51,614 bases of DNA from Actinomycetales bacterium (GTDB lineage: Bacteria; Actinomycetota; Actinomycetes; Actinomycetales; Dermatophilaceae). The translations under genes were made by a program, and so were the position numbers. Under the pieces are notes generated by a model. That model saw only the letters and a list, made by a program, of their open reading frames with translations, ran no database searches and had not been told where the DNA came from. This document shows, one piece after another, positions 1 to 8,907 of the stretch. The stretch covers positions 1-51,614 of the forward strand of contig JADJVI010000025.1 of the NCBI GenBank assembly GCA_016710645.1, written 5' to 3'. Each line of letters opens with the position of its first letter. Positions within the stretch are counted from its first letter, which is position 1.

Positions 1-136
1 GGAGGAGCGCGACTACTACCAAGGCAAGGTCGACGCCGCCACAGCCGACCAGCGCGAATGGGTGGCCGAGCGCGACGCTGCTGCGGCTGCCGCTGAGGCC
101 GCTGACGCGAGCGCCGAAGGAGGGAACCCCGAATGA
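1..136 (+). CDS. nuoI: NADH-quinone oxidoreductase subunit I, C-terminal end (partial)
   Basis: The reading frame is open from the left window edge (first full codon at base 2) to TGA at 134-136. The 44 visible residues contain a DYYQGKVDAAT stretch and a charged Ala/Glu-rich tail, as at the C-terminus of actinobacterial NuoI. The ferredoxin domain with the two 4Fe-4S clusters lies outside the window. The stop overlaps the nuoJ start (ATGA), the translational coupling seen through the rest of this operon. The assignment rests on position directly before nuoJ plus this tail. Confidence 0.75.
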   Translation, partial: EERDYYQGKVDAATADQREWVAERDAAAAAAEAADASAEGGNPE

Positions 137-897
137 CCGGAGGCGGAGAAGCCCTCCTGTTCTGGATCCTGGGCCCGTTGAGCGTGCTCGGTGCGCTCGG
201 GTTGCTGTTCATGCGCAAGGCCGTCCACGCGGCGCTGTGCATGGCCTTCGTCATGGTCAACCTCGGCGTGATGTACCTCGCCCAGCAGGCCGACTTCCTC
301 GGCGTGGTCCAGGTGTTCGTCTACACCGGCGCCGTGATGATGCTCTTCCTGTTCGTCCTCATGCTGATCGGCGTCGACTCGGCCGACTCGGTCGTCGAGA
401 CGATCCGCGGCCACCGCATCGCCTCGCTCGTCGTGGCGCTGGGCCTGGCCCTAGTCATGATCCTGGCGGTGGGGTCCCTGACGCTGCCCCAGCCGGTCGG
501 GCTGGACGCACCCAACAGCAACCCCGGCAATGTCACCGCGGTCGCCCACCTGATCTTCGGCAAGTACGTCTGGGTCTTCGAGGTCACCTCGGCGCTGCTC
601 ATCACCGCAGCCCTGGGAGCCATGGTCCTCGCGCACCGCGAGCGGCTCACCCCACGGGCCACCCAGGCCGAGCTGGCCGCCAAGCGGGTCAAGGACAACC
701 TCTACGTCGCCGGTCTGCCTGCCCCCGGTGTCTACGCCCGCCACAACGCGGTCGACACCCCGGCGCTGCTGCCCGACGGCACGGCCAGCGAGCTCTCGGT
801 CTCCCGCGTGCTCGTCGCGCGGGACCAGGTCTCCGTGCCCCAGAACGAGCCGGCTCAAGAGGCGGCGCGAGAGATCGAGGAGGGGATGATCAAGTGA
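133..897 (+). CDS. nuoJ: NADH-quinone oxidoreductase subunit J
   Basis: Membrane subunit of respiratory complex I (NDH-1), part of the proton-translocating arm. The 254-residue protein has about five hydrophobic segments in its first 170 residues, including the family-typical run FVYTGAVMMLFLFVLMLIGV around residues 60-80. The remainder is a hydrophilic C-terminal tail of about 80 residues, longer than in E. coli NuoJ and usual in actinobacteria. The start ATG overlaps the nuoI stop, and an AAGGAGGGA-type ribosome site lies just upstream. The stop overlaps the GTG of nuoK. Confidence 0.95.
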   Translation: MTGGGEALLFWILGPLSVLGALGLLFMRKAVHAALCMAFVMVNLGVMYLAQQADFLGVVQVFVYTGAVMMLFLFVLMLIGVDSADSVVETIRGHRIASLVVALGLALVMILAVGSLTLPQPVGLDAPNSNPGNVTAVAHLIFGKYVWVFEVTSALLITAALGAMVLAHRERLTPRATQAELAAKRVKDNLYVAGLPAPGVYARHNAVDTPALLPDGTASELSVSRVLVARDQVSVPQNEPAQEAAREIEEGMIK

Positions 898-1193
898 GCC
901 TGATGAGCTACATCTACCTCTCGGTGCTGCTGTTCGCCATCGGATCGGCCACGGTGCTCATGCGCCGCAACGCGATCATCGTGTTCATGGGCATCGAGCT
1001 CATGCTCAACGCCGCCAATCTCGCCTTCGTCACCTTCGCGCGGTTGCGCGGAGACCTCGACGGCCAGGTCATTGCCCTGTTCATCATGGTCGTCGCCGCG
1101 GCTGAGGTCGTCGTCGGCCTGGCCATCATCATGGCGATCTTCCGTGCCCGCCGCTCGGCTTCGGTCGACGACGCCAACCTGCTGAAGCTGTAA
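894..1193 (+). CDS. nuoK: NADH-quinone oxidoreductase subunit K
   Basis: Small membrane subunit of complex I, homologous to MrpC. The 99-residue protein has three hydrophobic helices, with glutamates inside the membrane segments (GIELMLNAANLAFV and AAAEVVVGLAII) that belong to the proton path of the family. I chose GTG at 894, which overlaps the nuoJ stop as GTGA. A second in-frame ATG at 903 would remove only three residues. Length and motifs match intact NuoK. Confidence 0.95.
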   Translation: MSLMSYIYLSVLLFAIGSATVLMRRNAIIVFMGIELMLNAANLAFVTFARLRGDLDGQVIALFIMVVAAAEVVVGLAIIMAIFRARRSASVDDANLLKL

Positions 1194-1206
1194 GGGAGCG
1201 ACGCAC

Positions 1207-3150
1207 GTGACTTCCTTCGTCATTCCGCTCGGAGAGGTCGGGGCCACCGCCCAGGCCGCCACCGGCATCACGGCATACGCGTGGTTGCTGGTCGCGTTGC
1301 CCCTCTTCGGCGCAGCCGTCCTGCTGCTTGGCGGCCGCCGCACCAACTCGTGGGGGCCGCTGTTCGCCACCCTGATGTCGTGGTCGGCGTTCCTCGTCGG
1401 TGCCGGGATCCTGGTCAACCTGCTCGGGTATGCCGGTGAGGAGCGCTCGCGCTCGCTGCACCTGTTCTCGTGGATCCCGGCCGGGCAGTTCCAGGTCGAC
1501 GCCGGCATGCTGCTGGACCCCCTTTCGGTGTCCTTCGTGCTGCTGGTGACCTTCGTGGGCTCGCTCATCCACGTCTACTCACTGGGCTACATGGAGCACG
1601 ACCCGGACAAGCGCCGGTTCTTCGCCTACCTCAACCTCTTCGTCGCGGCCATGCTGCTGCTGGTCACGGCCAACTCCTACCTGCTGGTCTACGTCGGCTG
1701 GGAGGGTGTCGGTCTGGCCTCCTACCTGCTCATCGGCTTCTGGAACTGGAACCCGCCGTATGCCAGCGCGGCCAACAAGGCCTTCGTCGCCAACCGCGTC
1801 GGTGACCTCGGGATGAGCATCGCGATCATGCTGATGTTCTGGCAGTTCGGCAAGACCGACTTCGCGTCGGTCAACGCCGCTGTCGGCGGGGCCAGCCAGG
1901 GCGCGCTCACGGCCATCGGGCTCTTCTTGCTGCTGGCCGCCTGTGGCAAGTCCGCGCAGTTCCCGCTGCAGAGCTGGCTCGGCGACGCGATGGCCGGTCC
2001 GACCCCGGTGTCGGCGCTCATCCACGCGGCGACCATGGTCACCGCCGGTGTCTACCTCGTGGTCCGCAGCCACGCCATCTTCGACGCCGCCCCCACCGCC
2101 CAGCTCGCCGTCGTCATCGTCGGCGCTATCACGCTGCTGTTCGGGGCGATCGTCGGCTGTGCCAAGGACGACATCAAGAAGGCCCTAGCCGCCTCGACGA
2201 TGAGCCAGATCGGCTACATGATGCTTGCCGCGGGCCTCGGCCCCGCCGGCTATGTGTTCGCGATCTTCCACCTGCTCACCCACGGCTTCTTCAAGGCCGG
2301 GATGTTCCTCGGTGCCGGGTCGGTCATGCACGGCATGAACGACAAGGTCGACATGCGCGGTTTCGGCAACCTGTCCGGCGCCATGAAGGTCACCTGGGCG
2401 ACGTTCGGCCTGGGGTGGTTGGCCATCCTCGGGGTGCCGCCGTTCTCGGGCTTCTGGAGCAAGGACAAGATCATCGAGGCTGCGTTCATCGGCGAAGGCT
2501 GGCGGCCCTGGGTCTTCGGCCTGGTGACCATGCTCGGTGCGGCCATCACGGCCTTCTACATGTCGCGACTGTTCTTCATGACCTTCCACGGCGAGAAGCG
2601 TTGGCCTAAGGATGCCCACCCGCACGAGTCGCCCTCGCTGATGACCGTCCCGATGGTCATCCTCGCCTTCGGGTCGGCCTTCCTCGGCCTCTTCCTCGCC
2701 CTCGGTGACCGCTTCGCGACCTGGCTGGAGCCGGTCGTCGGTGGCGGGCACGGCGCCGAGCACCACCCGGTGCTGCCCATCCCGGTCATCACGTTCGGGA
2801 CCTTGGCGTTGGTCATCCTCGGTGCCGGATATGCATGGCTGCGCTACTGGCGTGACCAAGTCCCGAAGACGGCTCCCGCCGGCAGCCTGCTCACCCGGGC
2901 CGCTCGCCAGGACCTCTACCAGGACCAGGTCAACGAGGGTCTGCTCATGCGTCCCGGTCTGCACCTGACCCGCTCGTTGGTCTACGCCGACCAGAAGGGC
3001 GTCGACGGCGCAGTCGGAGGGCTGGCGGCCCTCATCGGCGGCACCTCGGCCCGGGTCCGCAAGATCCAGAACGGCCTGGCCCGTTCCTACGCCCTGACGA
3101 TGCTGCTCGGTGTCGTCGTGATCCTCGGTGCCGTGTGGGTGATGCAGTGA
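1207..3150 (+). CDS. nuoL: NADH-quinone oxidoreductase subunit L
   Basis: Distal antiporter-like proton-pumping subunit of complex I. The 647-residue protein is almost entirely hydrophobic helices. It carries the family signatures YVGWEGVGLASYLLIGFW (residues about 165-182) and the lysine-containing segment GKSAQFPLQSWLGDAMAGPT (about 248-267), then HAATMVTAGVYL and the broken-helix region. The C-terminal lateral helix and last membrane segment are present, so it is full length. GTG at 1207 follows an AAGGGAGCG ribosome site 13 nt after the nuoK stop. An octamer copy supplies the Tyr-Ala codons near 1431. Confidence 0.97.
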   Translation: MTSFVIPLGEVGATAQAATGITAYAWLLVALPLFGAAVLLLGGRRTNSWGPLFATLMSWSAFLVGAGILVNLLGYAGEERSRSLHLFSWIPAGQFQVDAGMLLDPLSVSFVLLVTFVGSLIHVYSLGYMEHDPDKRRFFAYLNLFVAAMLLLVTANSYLLVYVGWEGVGLASYLLIGFWNWNPPYASAANKAFVANRVGDLGMSIAIMLMFWQFGKTDFASVNAAVGGASQGALTAIGLFLLLAACGKSAQFPLQSWLGDAMAGPTPVSALIHAATMVTAGVYLVVRSHAIFDAAPTAQLAVVIVGAITLLFGAIVGCAKDDIKKALAASTMSQIGYMMLAAGLGPAGYVFAIFHLLTHGFFKAGMFLGAGSVMHGMNDKVDMRGFGNLSGAMKVTWATFGLGWLAILGVPPFSGFWSKDKIIEAAFIGEGWRPWVFGLVTMLGAAITAFYMSRLFFMTFHGEKRWPKDAHPHESPSLMTVPMVILAFGSAFLGLFLALGDRFATWLEPVVGGGHGAEHHPVLPIPVITFGTLALVILGAGYAWLRYWRDQVPKTAPAGSLLTRAARQDLYQDQVNEGLLMRPGLHLTRSLVYADQKGVDGAVGGLAALIGGTSARVRKIQNGLARSYALTMLLGVVVILGAVWVMQ

Positions 3151-4685
3151 TGAACCAGTTCCCCTGGCTGACCGTCATCGGCGCCCTGCCGGCGGTCGGA
3201 GCCCTCGTGCTCTGGCTGCTGCCGGCATCGGTCGCCGGCCGGGCCAAGCAGATCGCGCTCGGCTTCTCGCTGGTGACGCTGCTGCTCACGGTCCTCGCGG
3301 CATTGCAGTACAACGCCTCCTCAACCGAGCGCTTCCAGCTCGTCGAGCAGCACCCGTGGATCCCGCAGTTCGGGGTGAGTTACGCCCTCGGTGTCGATGG
3401 CATCGCGCTCGTGCTCATCCTCATGTCGGTGATCCTCGTGCCGATCTGCCTGCTGGCCGCCTGGCGTGACCTGCCGGCCGACCAGGTCGGGCGTGAGCCG
3501 CACTACTTCGCGCTGATGCTGAGCCTGGAGACCTTCATGGTCGGGGTCTTCGCGGCGACCGACGTCTTCCTCTTCTACGTCTTCTTCGAAGCGATGCTCA
3601 TCCCGGTCTACTTCCTCATCGGCCAGTTCGGCGGAGCCCGCCGGCAGTACGCCGCGATGAAGTTCCTGCTCTTCTCGCTCGCCGGTGGCCTCATCATGCT
3701 GGCGGCCGTCATCGCCCTCTACACCCAGGGCCCGGGCGGGGCCGATGGCTTCCTGGTCAGCAAGCTCACCGGGTTGGCGATGCCGGAGAGCACCGAGCGG
3801 CTGATCTTCCTCGGCTTCTTCCTCGCCTTCGCGGTCAAGGCCCCGATGGTGCCCGTGCACACCTGGCTGCCCGATGCGGCGACCGAGTCGCGTCCGGCGA
3901 CGGCGACCCTGCTCGTCGGTGTGCTGGACAAGGTCGGCACTTACGGGATGATCCGGTTCTGTCTGGAGTTGTTCCCCGGGGCCAGCCAGTGGGCCACCCC
4001 CGTGGTCATCGTCCTGGCCGTCGTGTCGATCATCTACGGCGCGCTGCTGGCGATCGGGCAGACCGACATCATGCGTCTGATCGCCTTCACGTCGATCAGC
4101 CACTTCGGCTTCATCGTCCTGGGCATCTTCGCGGTGACGACGACGAGCTGGGCCGGTTCGAGCCTCTACATGCTCAACCACGGGTTCTCGACCGCCGGCC
4201 TGTTCCTCTTCGCCGGCATGCTCATCAGCCGCCGCGGCAGCAAGCGGATCCCCGACTTCGGCGGCTGGCAGCGCATCGTGCCGGGCCTGGCGGGCATCTG
4301 GCTGGTCGCGGGCCTGTCGTCGTTGGCTCTGCCGGGGCTCGGGTCGTTCATCTCCGAATTCCTCGTCCTGGCCGGCACCTTCCAGCGCTACCAGGTGCTC
4401 ACCGTCATCGCGACGACCGGCATCATCCTGGCCGCTCTCTACATCCTGCTCATGTACCAGCGGATGATGACCGGGCCCAAGCCCGAGAGCGCGGTCGGCA
4501 CCCCCGACCTCAGCCTTCGGGAGAAGTGGGTCGCGATCCCGCTCATCGCGTTGTTCCTCGTCCTGGGCTTCTACCCCAAACCGGTCCTGGACGTGATCAA
4601 CCCGACGGTCAAGACGATCCTCACCTCGGTGAATATCTCGGATCCGGCGCCCGCTGCCGGCACCGCTGAAGGGAGCTCGAAGTGA
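3150..4685 (+). CDS. nuoM: NADH-quinone oxidoreductase subunit M
   Basis: Antiporter-like proton-pumping subunit of complex I. The 511-residue membrane protein contains FFEAMLIPVYFLIGQFG (about residues 145-161), VHTWLPDAATESRPATATLL with the conserved proton-path region, and TSISHFGFIVLGIF. I chose ATG at 3150, whose A is the last base of the nuoL TGA (TGATG coupling). GTG at 3147 or 3135 in the same frame would add one or five residues. The stop overlaps the nuoN GTG. Confidence 0.96.
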   Translation: MNQFPWLTVIGALPAVGALVLWLLPASVAGRAKQIALGFSLVTLLLTVLAALQYNASSTERFQLVEQHPWIPQFGVSYALGVDGIALVLILMSVILVPICLLAAWRDLPADQVGREPHYFALMLSLETFMVGVFAATDVFLFYVFFEAMLIPVYFLIGQFGGARRQYAAMKFLLFSLAGGLIMLAAVIALYTQGPGGADGFLVSKLTGLAMPESTERLIFLGFFLAFAVKAPMVPVHTWLPDAATESRPATATLLVGVLDKVGTYGMIRFCLELFPGASQWATPVVIVLAVVSIIYGALLAIGQTDIMRLIAFTSISHFGFIVLGIFAVTTTSWAGSSLYMLNHGFSTAGLFLFAGMLISRRGSKRIPDFGGWQRIVPGLAGIWLVAGLSSLALPGLGSFISEFLVLAGTFQRYQVLTVIATTGIILAALYILLMYQRMMTGPKPESAVGTPDLSLREKWVAIPLIALFLVLGFYPKPVLDVINPTVKTILTSVNISDPAPAAGTAEGSSK

Positions 4686-6283
4686 CCGCCCTGCTCACGG
4701 CTACGCCGGCGGCGTTCACCACCGCGACGGTCGACGTCGTGGCGCTGTTGCCGCTGCTCATCGTCTTCGGCGGCGCGCTGCTCGGTGTCCTCGTCGAGGC
4801 GTTCGTGCCCCGTGCGTCCCGCTTCCAGACCCAGGTCGTCCTCACCGTCGTCGTGCTGGTGGGTGCGCTGGTGGCCCTCGCTGTCGGCGCCGTCAACCAC
4901 CGCGGGACCACCGCGGGCACGGCCGGCTCGGACGGCATACTGCGCGGTGCGGTGGTCATCGACGGACCGGCGCTGTTCATCCAGTCGATCATCCTGCTGT
5001 TCGCGCTGCTCGCGGTCTTCACGTATGCCGAGCGGCTGGGTGGCGTCGGATCGGACACCTTCACGCCCATGGGCGCGGCGGTGCCGGGCTCGGCTCGCGA
5101 GGCCGAGGCGTTGCGAGCTGGCGCGATGACCGCCGAGGTCTTCCCGCTGTTCCTCTTCTCCGTCGCGGGCATGATGCTCTTCCCGTCGGCCGGTGACCTG
5201 CTGACCATGTTCGTGGCGCTGGAAGTGCTCTCCCTGCCGCTCTACATCATGTGTGGGCTGTCGCGACGACGCCGCCTGCTCTCGCAGGAGGCCTCGCTCA
5301 AGTACTTCCTTCTCGGCGCCTTCTCGTCGGCGTTCTTCCTCTTCGGCGTCGCACTGCTCTACGGGTATGCCGGGTCGGTCTACCTTCCAGCCATCGCGGC
5401 GGCGATCTCGTCACCGGTCGCGGGTCTGGGCGGACTGCTCGTGCCGGGCATCCTGCTCATCGCCGTGGGCTTGCTCTTCAAGGTCGGTGCGGTGCCATTC
5501 CACATGTGGACCCCCGACGTCTACCAGGGCGCGCCGACCCCGGTCACCGGGTTCATGGCGGCGGGCACCAAGGCGGCGGCTTTCGGCGCGATCTTGCGGT
5601 TCTTCTACGTCGGTGTCGACCAGGCGGTCTGGGACTGGCGCCCGGTGCTCATGGTCATCGCGGCCCTCACCATGGTGGTTGGCGCGGTGCTGTCGGTCAC
5701 CCAGACCGACATGAAGCGCCTGCTGGCCTACTCCTCGATCGCCCACGCCGGTTTCGTCCTGCTGGGCGTCACTGCGGTGAGCCGCGATGGCATCTCGGGC
5801 ACGCTGTTCTATGTGCTGGCCTACGGGCTCACTTCCCTGGCGGCCTTCGGCATCATCGCCCTGGTTCGCGAGAACGGCTCCGAGGCCACTCACCTGTCGC
5901 AGTGGGCCGGACTGGGCAAGCGCCACCCGTGGACGGCCGGTGTCTACGCCTTCCTGTTGTTGGCCTTCGCTGGCATCCCGCTGACGTCGGGCTTCACCGC
6001 CAAGTTCGCGGTGTTCGCGCCGATGCTGGCGTTGCACACCGCCGGGTCCACGGCGCTGGTTGTACTTGCTCTGCTGTGCAGCGCGATCACCGTCTTCGTC
6101 TACGCCCGCATCATCGTGCTCATGTACTTCACCGAGCCGACCCACGACGACGTGGCTGTGGTCGACGCCTCTGGCGGCACCATCGCGACGATCGCCGTGG
6201 GGTCGGTGCTCACCCTGGTGCTCGGCGTGGCTCCCGCGTTCGTCCTCAACCTGGCCGCTCAGGCGTCGCAGTTCATCCGCTGA
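4682..6283 (+). CDS. nuoN: NADH-quinone oxidoreductase subunit N
   Basis: Third antiporter-like proton-pumping subunit of complex I and the last nuo gene. The 533-residue protein has about fourteen hydrophobic segments. MFVALEVLSLPLYIMCG (near residue 180), KVGAVPFHMWTPDVYQGAPT and SIAHAGFVLLGV are characteristic of NuoN. The start is GTG overlapping the nuoM stop. A Gly-Ile pair at 4934-4939 uses the ATA codon because an octamer copy sits there. Nothing suggests truncation. Confidence 0.96.
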   Translation: MTALLTATPAAFTTATVDVVALLPLLIVFGGALLGVLVEAFVPRASRFQTQVVLTVVVLVGALVALAVGAVNHRGTTAGTAGSDGILRGAVVIDGPALFIQSIILLFALLAVFTYAERLGGVGSDTFTPMGAAVPGSAREAEALRAGAMTAEVFPLFLFSVAGMMLFPSAGDLLTMFVALEVLSLPLYIMCGLSRRRRLLSQEASLKYFLLGAFSSAFFLFGVALLYGYAGSVYLPAIAAAISSPVAGLGGLLVPGILLIAVGLLFKVGAVPFHMWTPDVYQGAPTPVTGFMAAGTKAAAFGAILRFFYVGVDQAVWDWRPVLMVIAALTMVVGAVLSVTQTDMKRLLAYSSIAHAGFVLLGVTAVSRDGISGTLFYVLAYGLTSLAAFGIIALVRENGSEATHLSQWAGLGKRHPWTAGVYAFLLLAFAGIPLTSGFTAKFAVFAPMLALHTAGSTALVVLALLCSAITVFVYARIIVLMYFTEPTHDDVAVVDASGGTIATIAVGSVLTLVLGVAPAFVLNLAAQASQFIR

Positions 6284-6317
6284 GACCTGAGCGCCTGCGA
6301 AAGACGATCACCACGCC

Positions 6318-7319
6318 ATGACTGCTCCGCCTGTCCTCGCTCTGCCCGGGGTCACTCCGGCGCTTGCCGAGGCCCTGGCCGCAGCCATGGCGCGGGTCGA
6401 TCGGCTGCTCGTCGAGACCGTCGACCACGCCGATCCGTTCATCGCCGAGGCGTCCGGGCACCTGCTCGCGGCCGGCGGCAAGCGGTTCCGGCCGACGTTG
6501 ACCATCCTCGCCGCGCTCGCGTGCGGTGAGGTGACCGACGAGGTCATCGCTGCAGCCGTCGGTGTCGAGCTCACCCACCTCGCCTCGCTCTACCACGACG
6601 ACGTCATGGACGAGGCGCTGGTGCGCCGCGCGGTGCCGAGCGTCAACGCGGCATACGACAACTCGACCGCGATCCTCGTCGGCGACCTGCTTTTCGGCAA
6701 GGCGTCCGAGCTCGTCGCCGGGCTGGGGCCGCAGGCCGTCCTCATCCAGGCGCGCACCTTCGTGCGACTGTGTGCCGGCCAGATCCGCGACACCCGCCCG
6801 TGCCCCCCCGGCACCGACCCGATCGCCTATTACCTCGACGTGCTGGCCGACAAGACCGGGGTGCTCGTCGCGACCGCGGCCCGCTATGGCGCGATGTTCT
6901 CCGGCGGCACGCCCGAGCAGGTCGAGGTGCTGCGGGAGTACGGCGAGTTGCTCGGGATGGCCTTCCAGCTTGCCGACGACATCATCGACATCTCCTCGGA
7001 CGGCATACAAAGCGGGAAGACGCCCGGCACCGACCTGCGCGAGGGGGTCGCGACCCTCGCGATGCTGTATGCCGCGGCCTCCACCGACCCGTCCGGGGCG
7101 CGGCTTCGCGAGCTGCTCGCATCAGACCTCAGCGGCGACGAGGCGGGGGTGGCCGAGGCGCTGGCCTTGTTGCGCGTCGACCCGGCGCTGGAGCAGGCCC
7201 GGGCCCACACCCGCGCCGTCGGTGCCCAAGCGAGCGCCGCACTGGCTGGCCTGCCCGACAACGACGCCCGCGCTGCGCTGGTGGCCCTCGTCGAGCAAGT
7301 CGTCGACCGCGTCGGTTGA
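6318..7319 (+). CDS. Polyprenyl diphosphate synthase (menaquinone side chain)
   Basis: Trans-isoprenyl diphosphate synthase that condenses isopentenyl diphosphate onto an allylic primer. The 333-residue protein has the GGKRFRP substrate loop (residues 53-59), the first Asp-rich motif DDVMD at 94-98 and the second, DDIID, near 219-223. Both bind magnesium and pyrophosphate. The gene begins 34 nt after nuoN in the same direction. Placement behind complex I suggests it makes the menaquinone prenyl tail (heptaprenyl/octaprenyl type, GrcC/HepT-like), which is inference; product chain length cannot be read here. An ATA codon at 7005 is imposed by an octamer copy. Confidence 0.9.
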   Translation: MTAPPVLALPGVTPALAEALAAAMARVDRLLVETVDHADPFIAEASGHLLAAGGKRFRPTLTILAALACGEVTDEVIAAAVGVELTHLASLYHDDVMDEALVRRAVPSVNAAYDNSTAILVGDLLFGKASELVAGLGPQAVLIQARTFVRLCAGQIRDTRPCPPGTDPIAYYLDVLADKTGVLVATAARYGAMFSGGTPEQVEVLREYGELLGMAFQLADDIIDISSDGIQSGKTPGTDLREGVATLAMLYAAASTDPSGARLRELLASDLSGDEAGVAEALALLRVDPALEQARAHTRAVGAQASAALAGLPDNDARAALVALVEQVVDRVG

Positions 7320-7328
7320 GCCGGTTGG

Positions 7329-7349
7329 AGCGCGGGGCCGCCTCGCGCT
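7329..7349. terminator. Bidirectional terminator hairpin between convergent genes
   Basis: AGCGCGGGG at 7329-7337 pairs with CCTCGCGCT at 7341-7349 through nine pairs, one of them G-U, with a three-base loop. It lies 10 nt after the prenyl synthase stop and overlaps the toxin stop codon arriving from the other strand. There is no T-run, as is common in actinobacteria. Confidence 0.55.
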
Positions 7350-7623
7350 AGTCGTCGTAGTGGGTCCACATCCGCAGGACGTGGACGACCCGCTCGTCGG
7401 GGTGGACCTCGTAGACCAAGCGGTGCTGGATGGTGATGCGTCGGGAGTAGCAGCCGGACAGATTGCCGACGAGCTTCTCGTACCGCGGTGGCGTCGCGAA
7501 AGAGTCCATGGTCAACAGCTCAAGCAGGCGCTGCGCCTTGCCTTTGAGTCCAGCTGCGGCGAGATTCTTGGCGTCCTTCTGGGCTTGCCGCGAGTAGACC
7601 AACTGCCAGGCGGGGCTGTTCAC
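7348..7623 (-). CDS. yoeB: YoeB/Txe-family mRNA interferase toxin
   Basis: Type II toxin of the RelE/ParE superfamily. YoeB enzymes bind the ribosome and cut mRNA in the A site. The 91-residue protein ends with the family's core: EKLVGNLSGCYSRRITIQHR and LVYEV (about residues 50-75), followed by a C-terminal HYDD. Glu, Arg and the terminal His-Tyr correspond to catalytic positions in YoeB. It starts at GTG (7623), overlapping the antitoxin stop as GTGA, so the pair is translationally coupled. It is full length. Confidence 0.9.
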   Translation of the reverse strand: MNSPAWQLVYSRQAQKDAKNLAAAGLKGKAQRLLELLTMDSFATPPRYEKLVGNLSGCYSRRITIQHRLVYEVHPDERVVHVLRMWTHYDD

Positions 7624-7862
7624 CAGTCGAGATCGGTCGCGCCGGCCGTGACGCCTTCAGCACGCGCTTCCCGGACGGATTCGACCAGGCCCGGCACCGA
7701 CTCGAGGAAGAGGGTCTCCTGGATGGCCCGCCAGTCGTCCTCGCCGATAAGCACGGCATTATTGCGCTGGCCAGTGATGGTCAGCGGCTGCGAATCGTCG
7801 TTGACTTGGTCGATCAGTCGGTACAGATTCGCCCGCGCTGACGTTGCGCTCACAGTGGTCAT
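7620..7862 (-). CDS. yefM: Phd/YefM-family antitoxin
   Basis: Antitoxin of the adjoining YoeB and likely autorepressor of the pair. The 80-residue protein starts with the Phd/YefM DNA-binding half (VSATSARANLYRLIDQVN, about residues 4-21), continues with the conserved PLTITGQRNNAVLIGEDDW, and ends in an acidic C-terminus that would wrap the toxin. GGAGGTGG is a good ribosome site 6 nt before ATG. A promoter and overlapping palindrome lie immediately upstream, at the end of rarD. Confidence 0.92.
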   Translation of the reverse strand: MTTVSATSARANLYRLIDQVNDDSQPLTITGQRNNAVLIGEDDWRAIQETLFLESVPGLVESVREARAEGVTAGATDLDW

Positions 7863-7881
7863 CTTTCCACCTCCACACCGG

Positions 7882-7910
7882 AGCGTACGTCTTCACGTAC
7901 GCTTAGGCAA
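7882..7910 (-). promoter_or_regulatory. yefM-yoeB promoter with overlapping operator palindrome
   Basis: On the minus strand TTGCCT (7910-7905) and TACGCT (7887-7882) are separated by exactly 17 nt, followed by 22 nt to the ATG. A perfect inverted repeat, AGCGTACGT / ACGTACGCT (7882-7890 and 7895-7903, 4-nt spacer), covers the -10 box and most of the spacer. Each arm has a GTAC core, comparable to the TGTACA-cored palindromes bound by E. coli YefM (established knowledge). The -35 lies inside the last codons of rarD. Confidence 0.65.
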
Positions 7911-8907
7911 GCGGTCGAGCACCGCGAGCTCGCAAGGAGTCGACGCTGAGCACCGCGAGGGCCACCCAGACAATGGCGAACCCCACCCAGCGGGCCGGCG
8001 TGATCGTCTCGCCGAGGATGAGGCTGCACAGCAACTGCATGACCGGCGTGATGAACTGCAGCAGCCCGATGGTCACCAGCGGCACGCGCCGGGCGGCCGA
8101 GGCAAAGAGCAGCAGGGGCACCGCGGTGACCGGCCCGGTCAGCACCAGCAGCGTCGTATGCCACCCGCCGAACCCGAGGAAGGTGGCCCCCGATACCTGC
8201 TGGCCCGCGGTGCTGGCCAGGTCGGCGCCCTGCCCGACCAGCCACAGCAGCACGAGCGCCACTGGGAACAGAGCCGCGGTCTCGACGGTGAGCCCGTGCA
8301 GTGCCGGCAGACTGGCGCCGACGCGCTTCTTGATCAGGCCATAGAGCGCGAAGGACGCCGCGAGGGTGAGAGCGATCCACGGCACCTTCCCGCCGACGAT
8401 CGTCAGGTATGCCGCAGCGACGGCGCCGATCGCGACCGCCACCCACTGCAGCCGGCGCAGCGGCTCCCCGAGGATGACCACGCCCAGCGCGACGGTGAGC
8501 AGCGGGTTGAGGAAATAGCCCAGCGCAGCCTCGCTGGTGTGCCCCGCCATGACCGCGCCGACATAGACGCCCCAGTTCACCGCGAGCACGAGCGCAGCGA
8601 CAGTGAGCCCGACCAGCAATTTGCGCCGCGCCAGCAGCGGCCGCAGCCAGGCCCAGCGCCGCCCGATGAGCAGCACGACGAGGCAGAACAGCAAGCTCCA
8701 GAGGATCCGGTGCGCCAACACCTCCAGCGGCCCGGACGGCCCGAGCGCGTGGAAGTAGAGCGGGAAGAACCCCCACAGCAGGTATGCCGTGAGCCCGAAG
8801 AGCGCGCCCCGGCCGGCTTCCGGGTGCGGCTCACCCGCAGCGCTCGGAGGATTGGCAGCGCTCGAAGGGTTCGGTGGCAGGGGATCGGCAGGCGAGGCTG
8901 CGGTCAC
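7903..8907 (-). CDS. rarD: RarD-like EamA-family transporter
   Basis: Inner-membrane permease of the drug/metabolite transporter superfamily. The 334-residue protein has a hydrophilic N-terminus of about 35 residues and then ten predicted helices. It contains AYLLWGFFPLYFHAL, the usual opening of RarD proteins, and two EamA-like halves. The substrate of RarD is not established. GTG at 8907 overlaps the korB stop (GTGA), so it is probably translated from the kor message, an uncommon pairing. The stop lies within the yefM promoter region. Confidence 0.88.
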   Translation of the reverse strand: MTAASPADPLPPNPSSAANPPSAAGEPHPEAGRGALFGLTAYLLWGFFPLYFHALGPSGPLEVLAHRILWSLLFCLVVLLIGRRWAWLRPLLARRKLLVGLTVAALVLAVNWGVYVGAVMAGHTSEAALGYFLNPLLTVALGVVILGEPLRRLQWVAVAIGAVAAAYLTIVGGKVPWIALTLAASFALYGLIKKRVGASLPALHGLTVETAALFPVALVLLWLVGQGADLASTAGQQVSGATFLGFGGWHTTLLVLTGPVTAVPLLLFASAARRVPLVTIGLLQFITPVMQLLCSLILGETITPARWVGFAIVWVALAVLSVDSLRARGARPLA

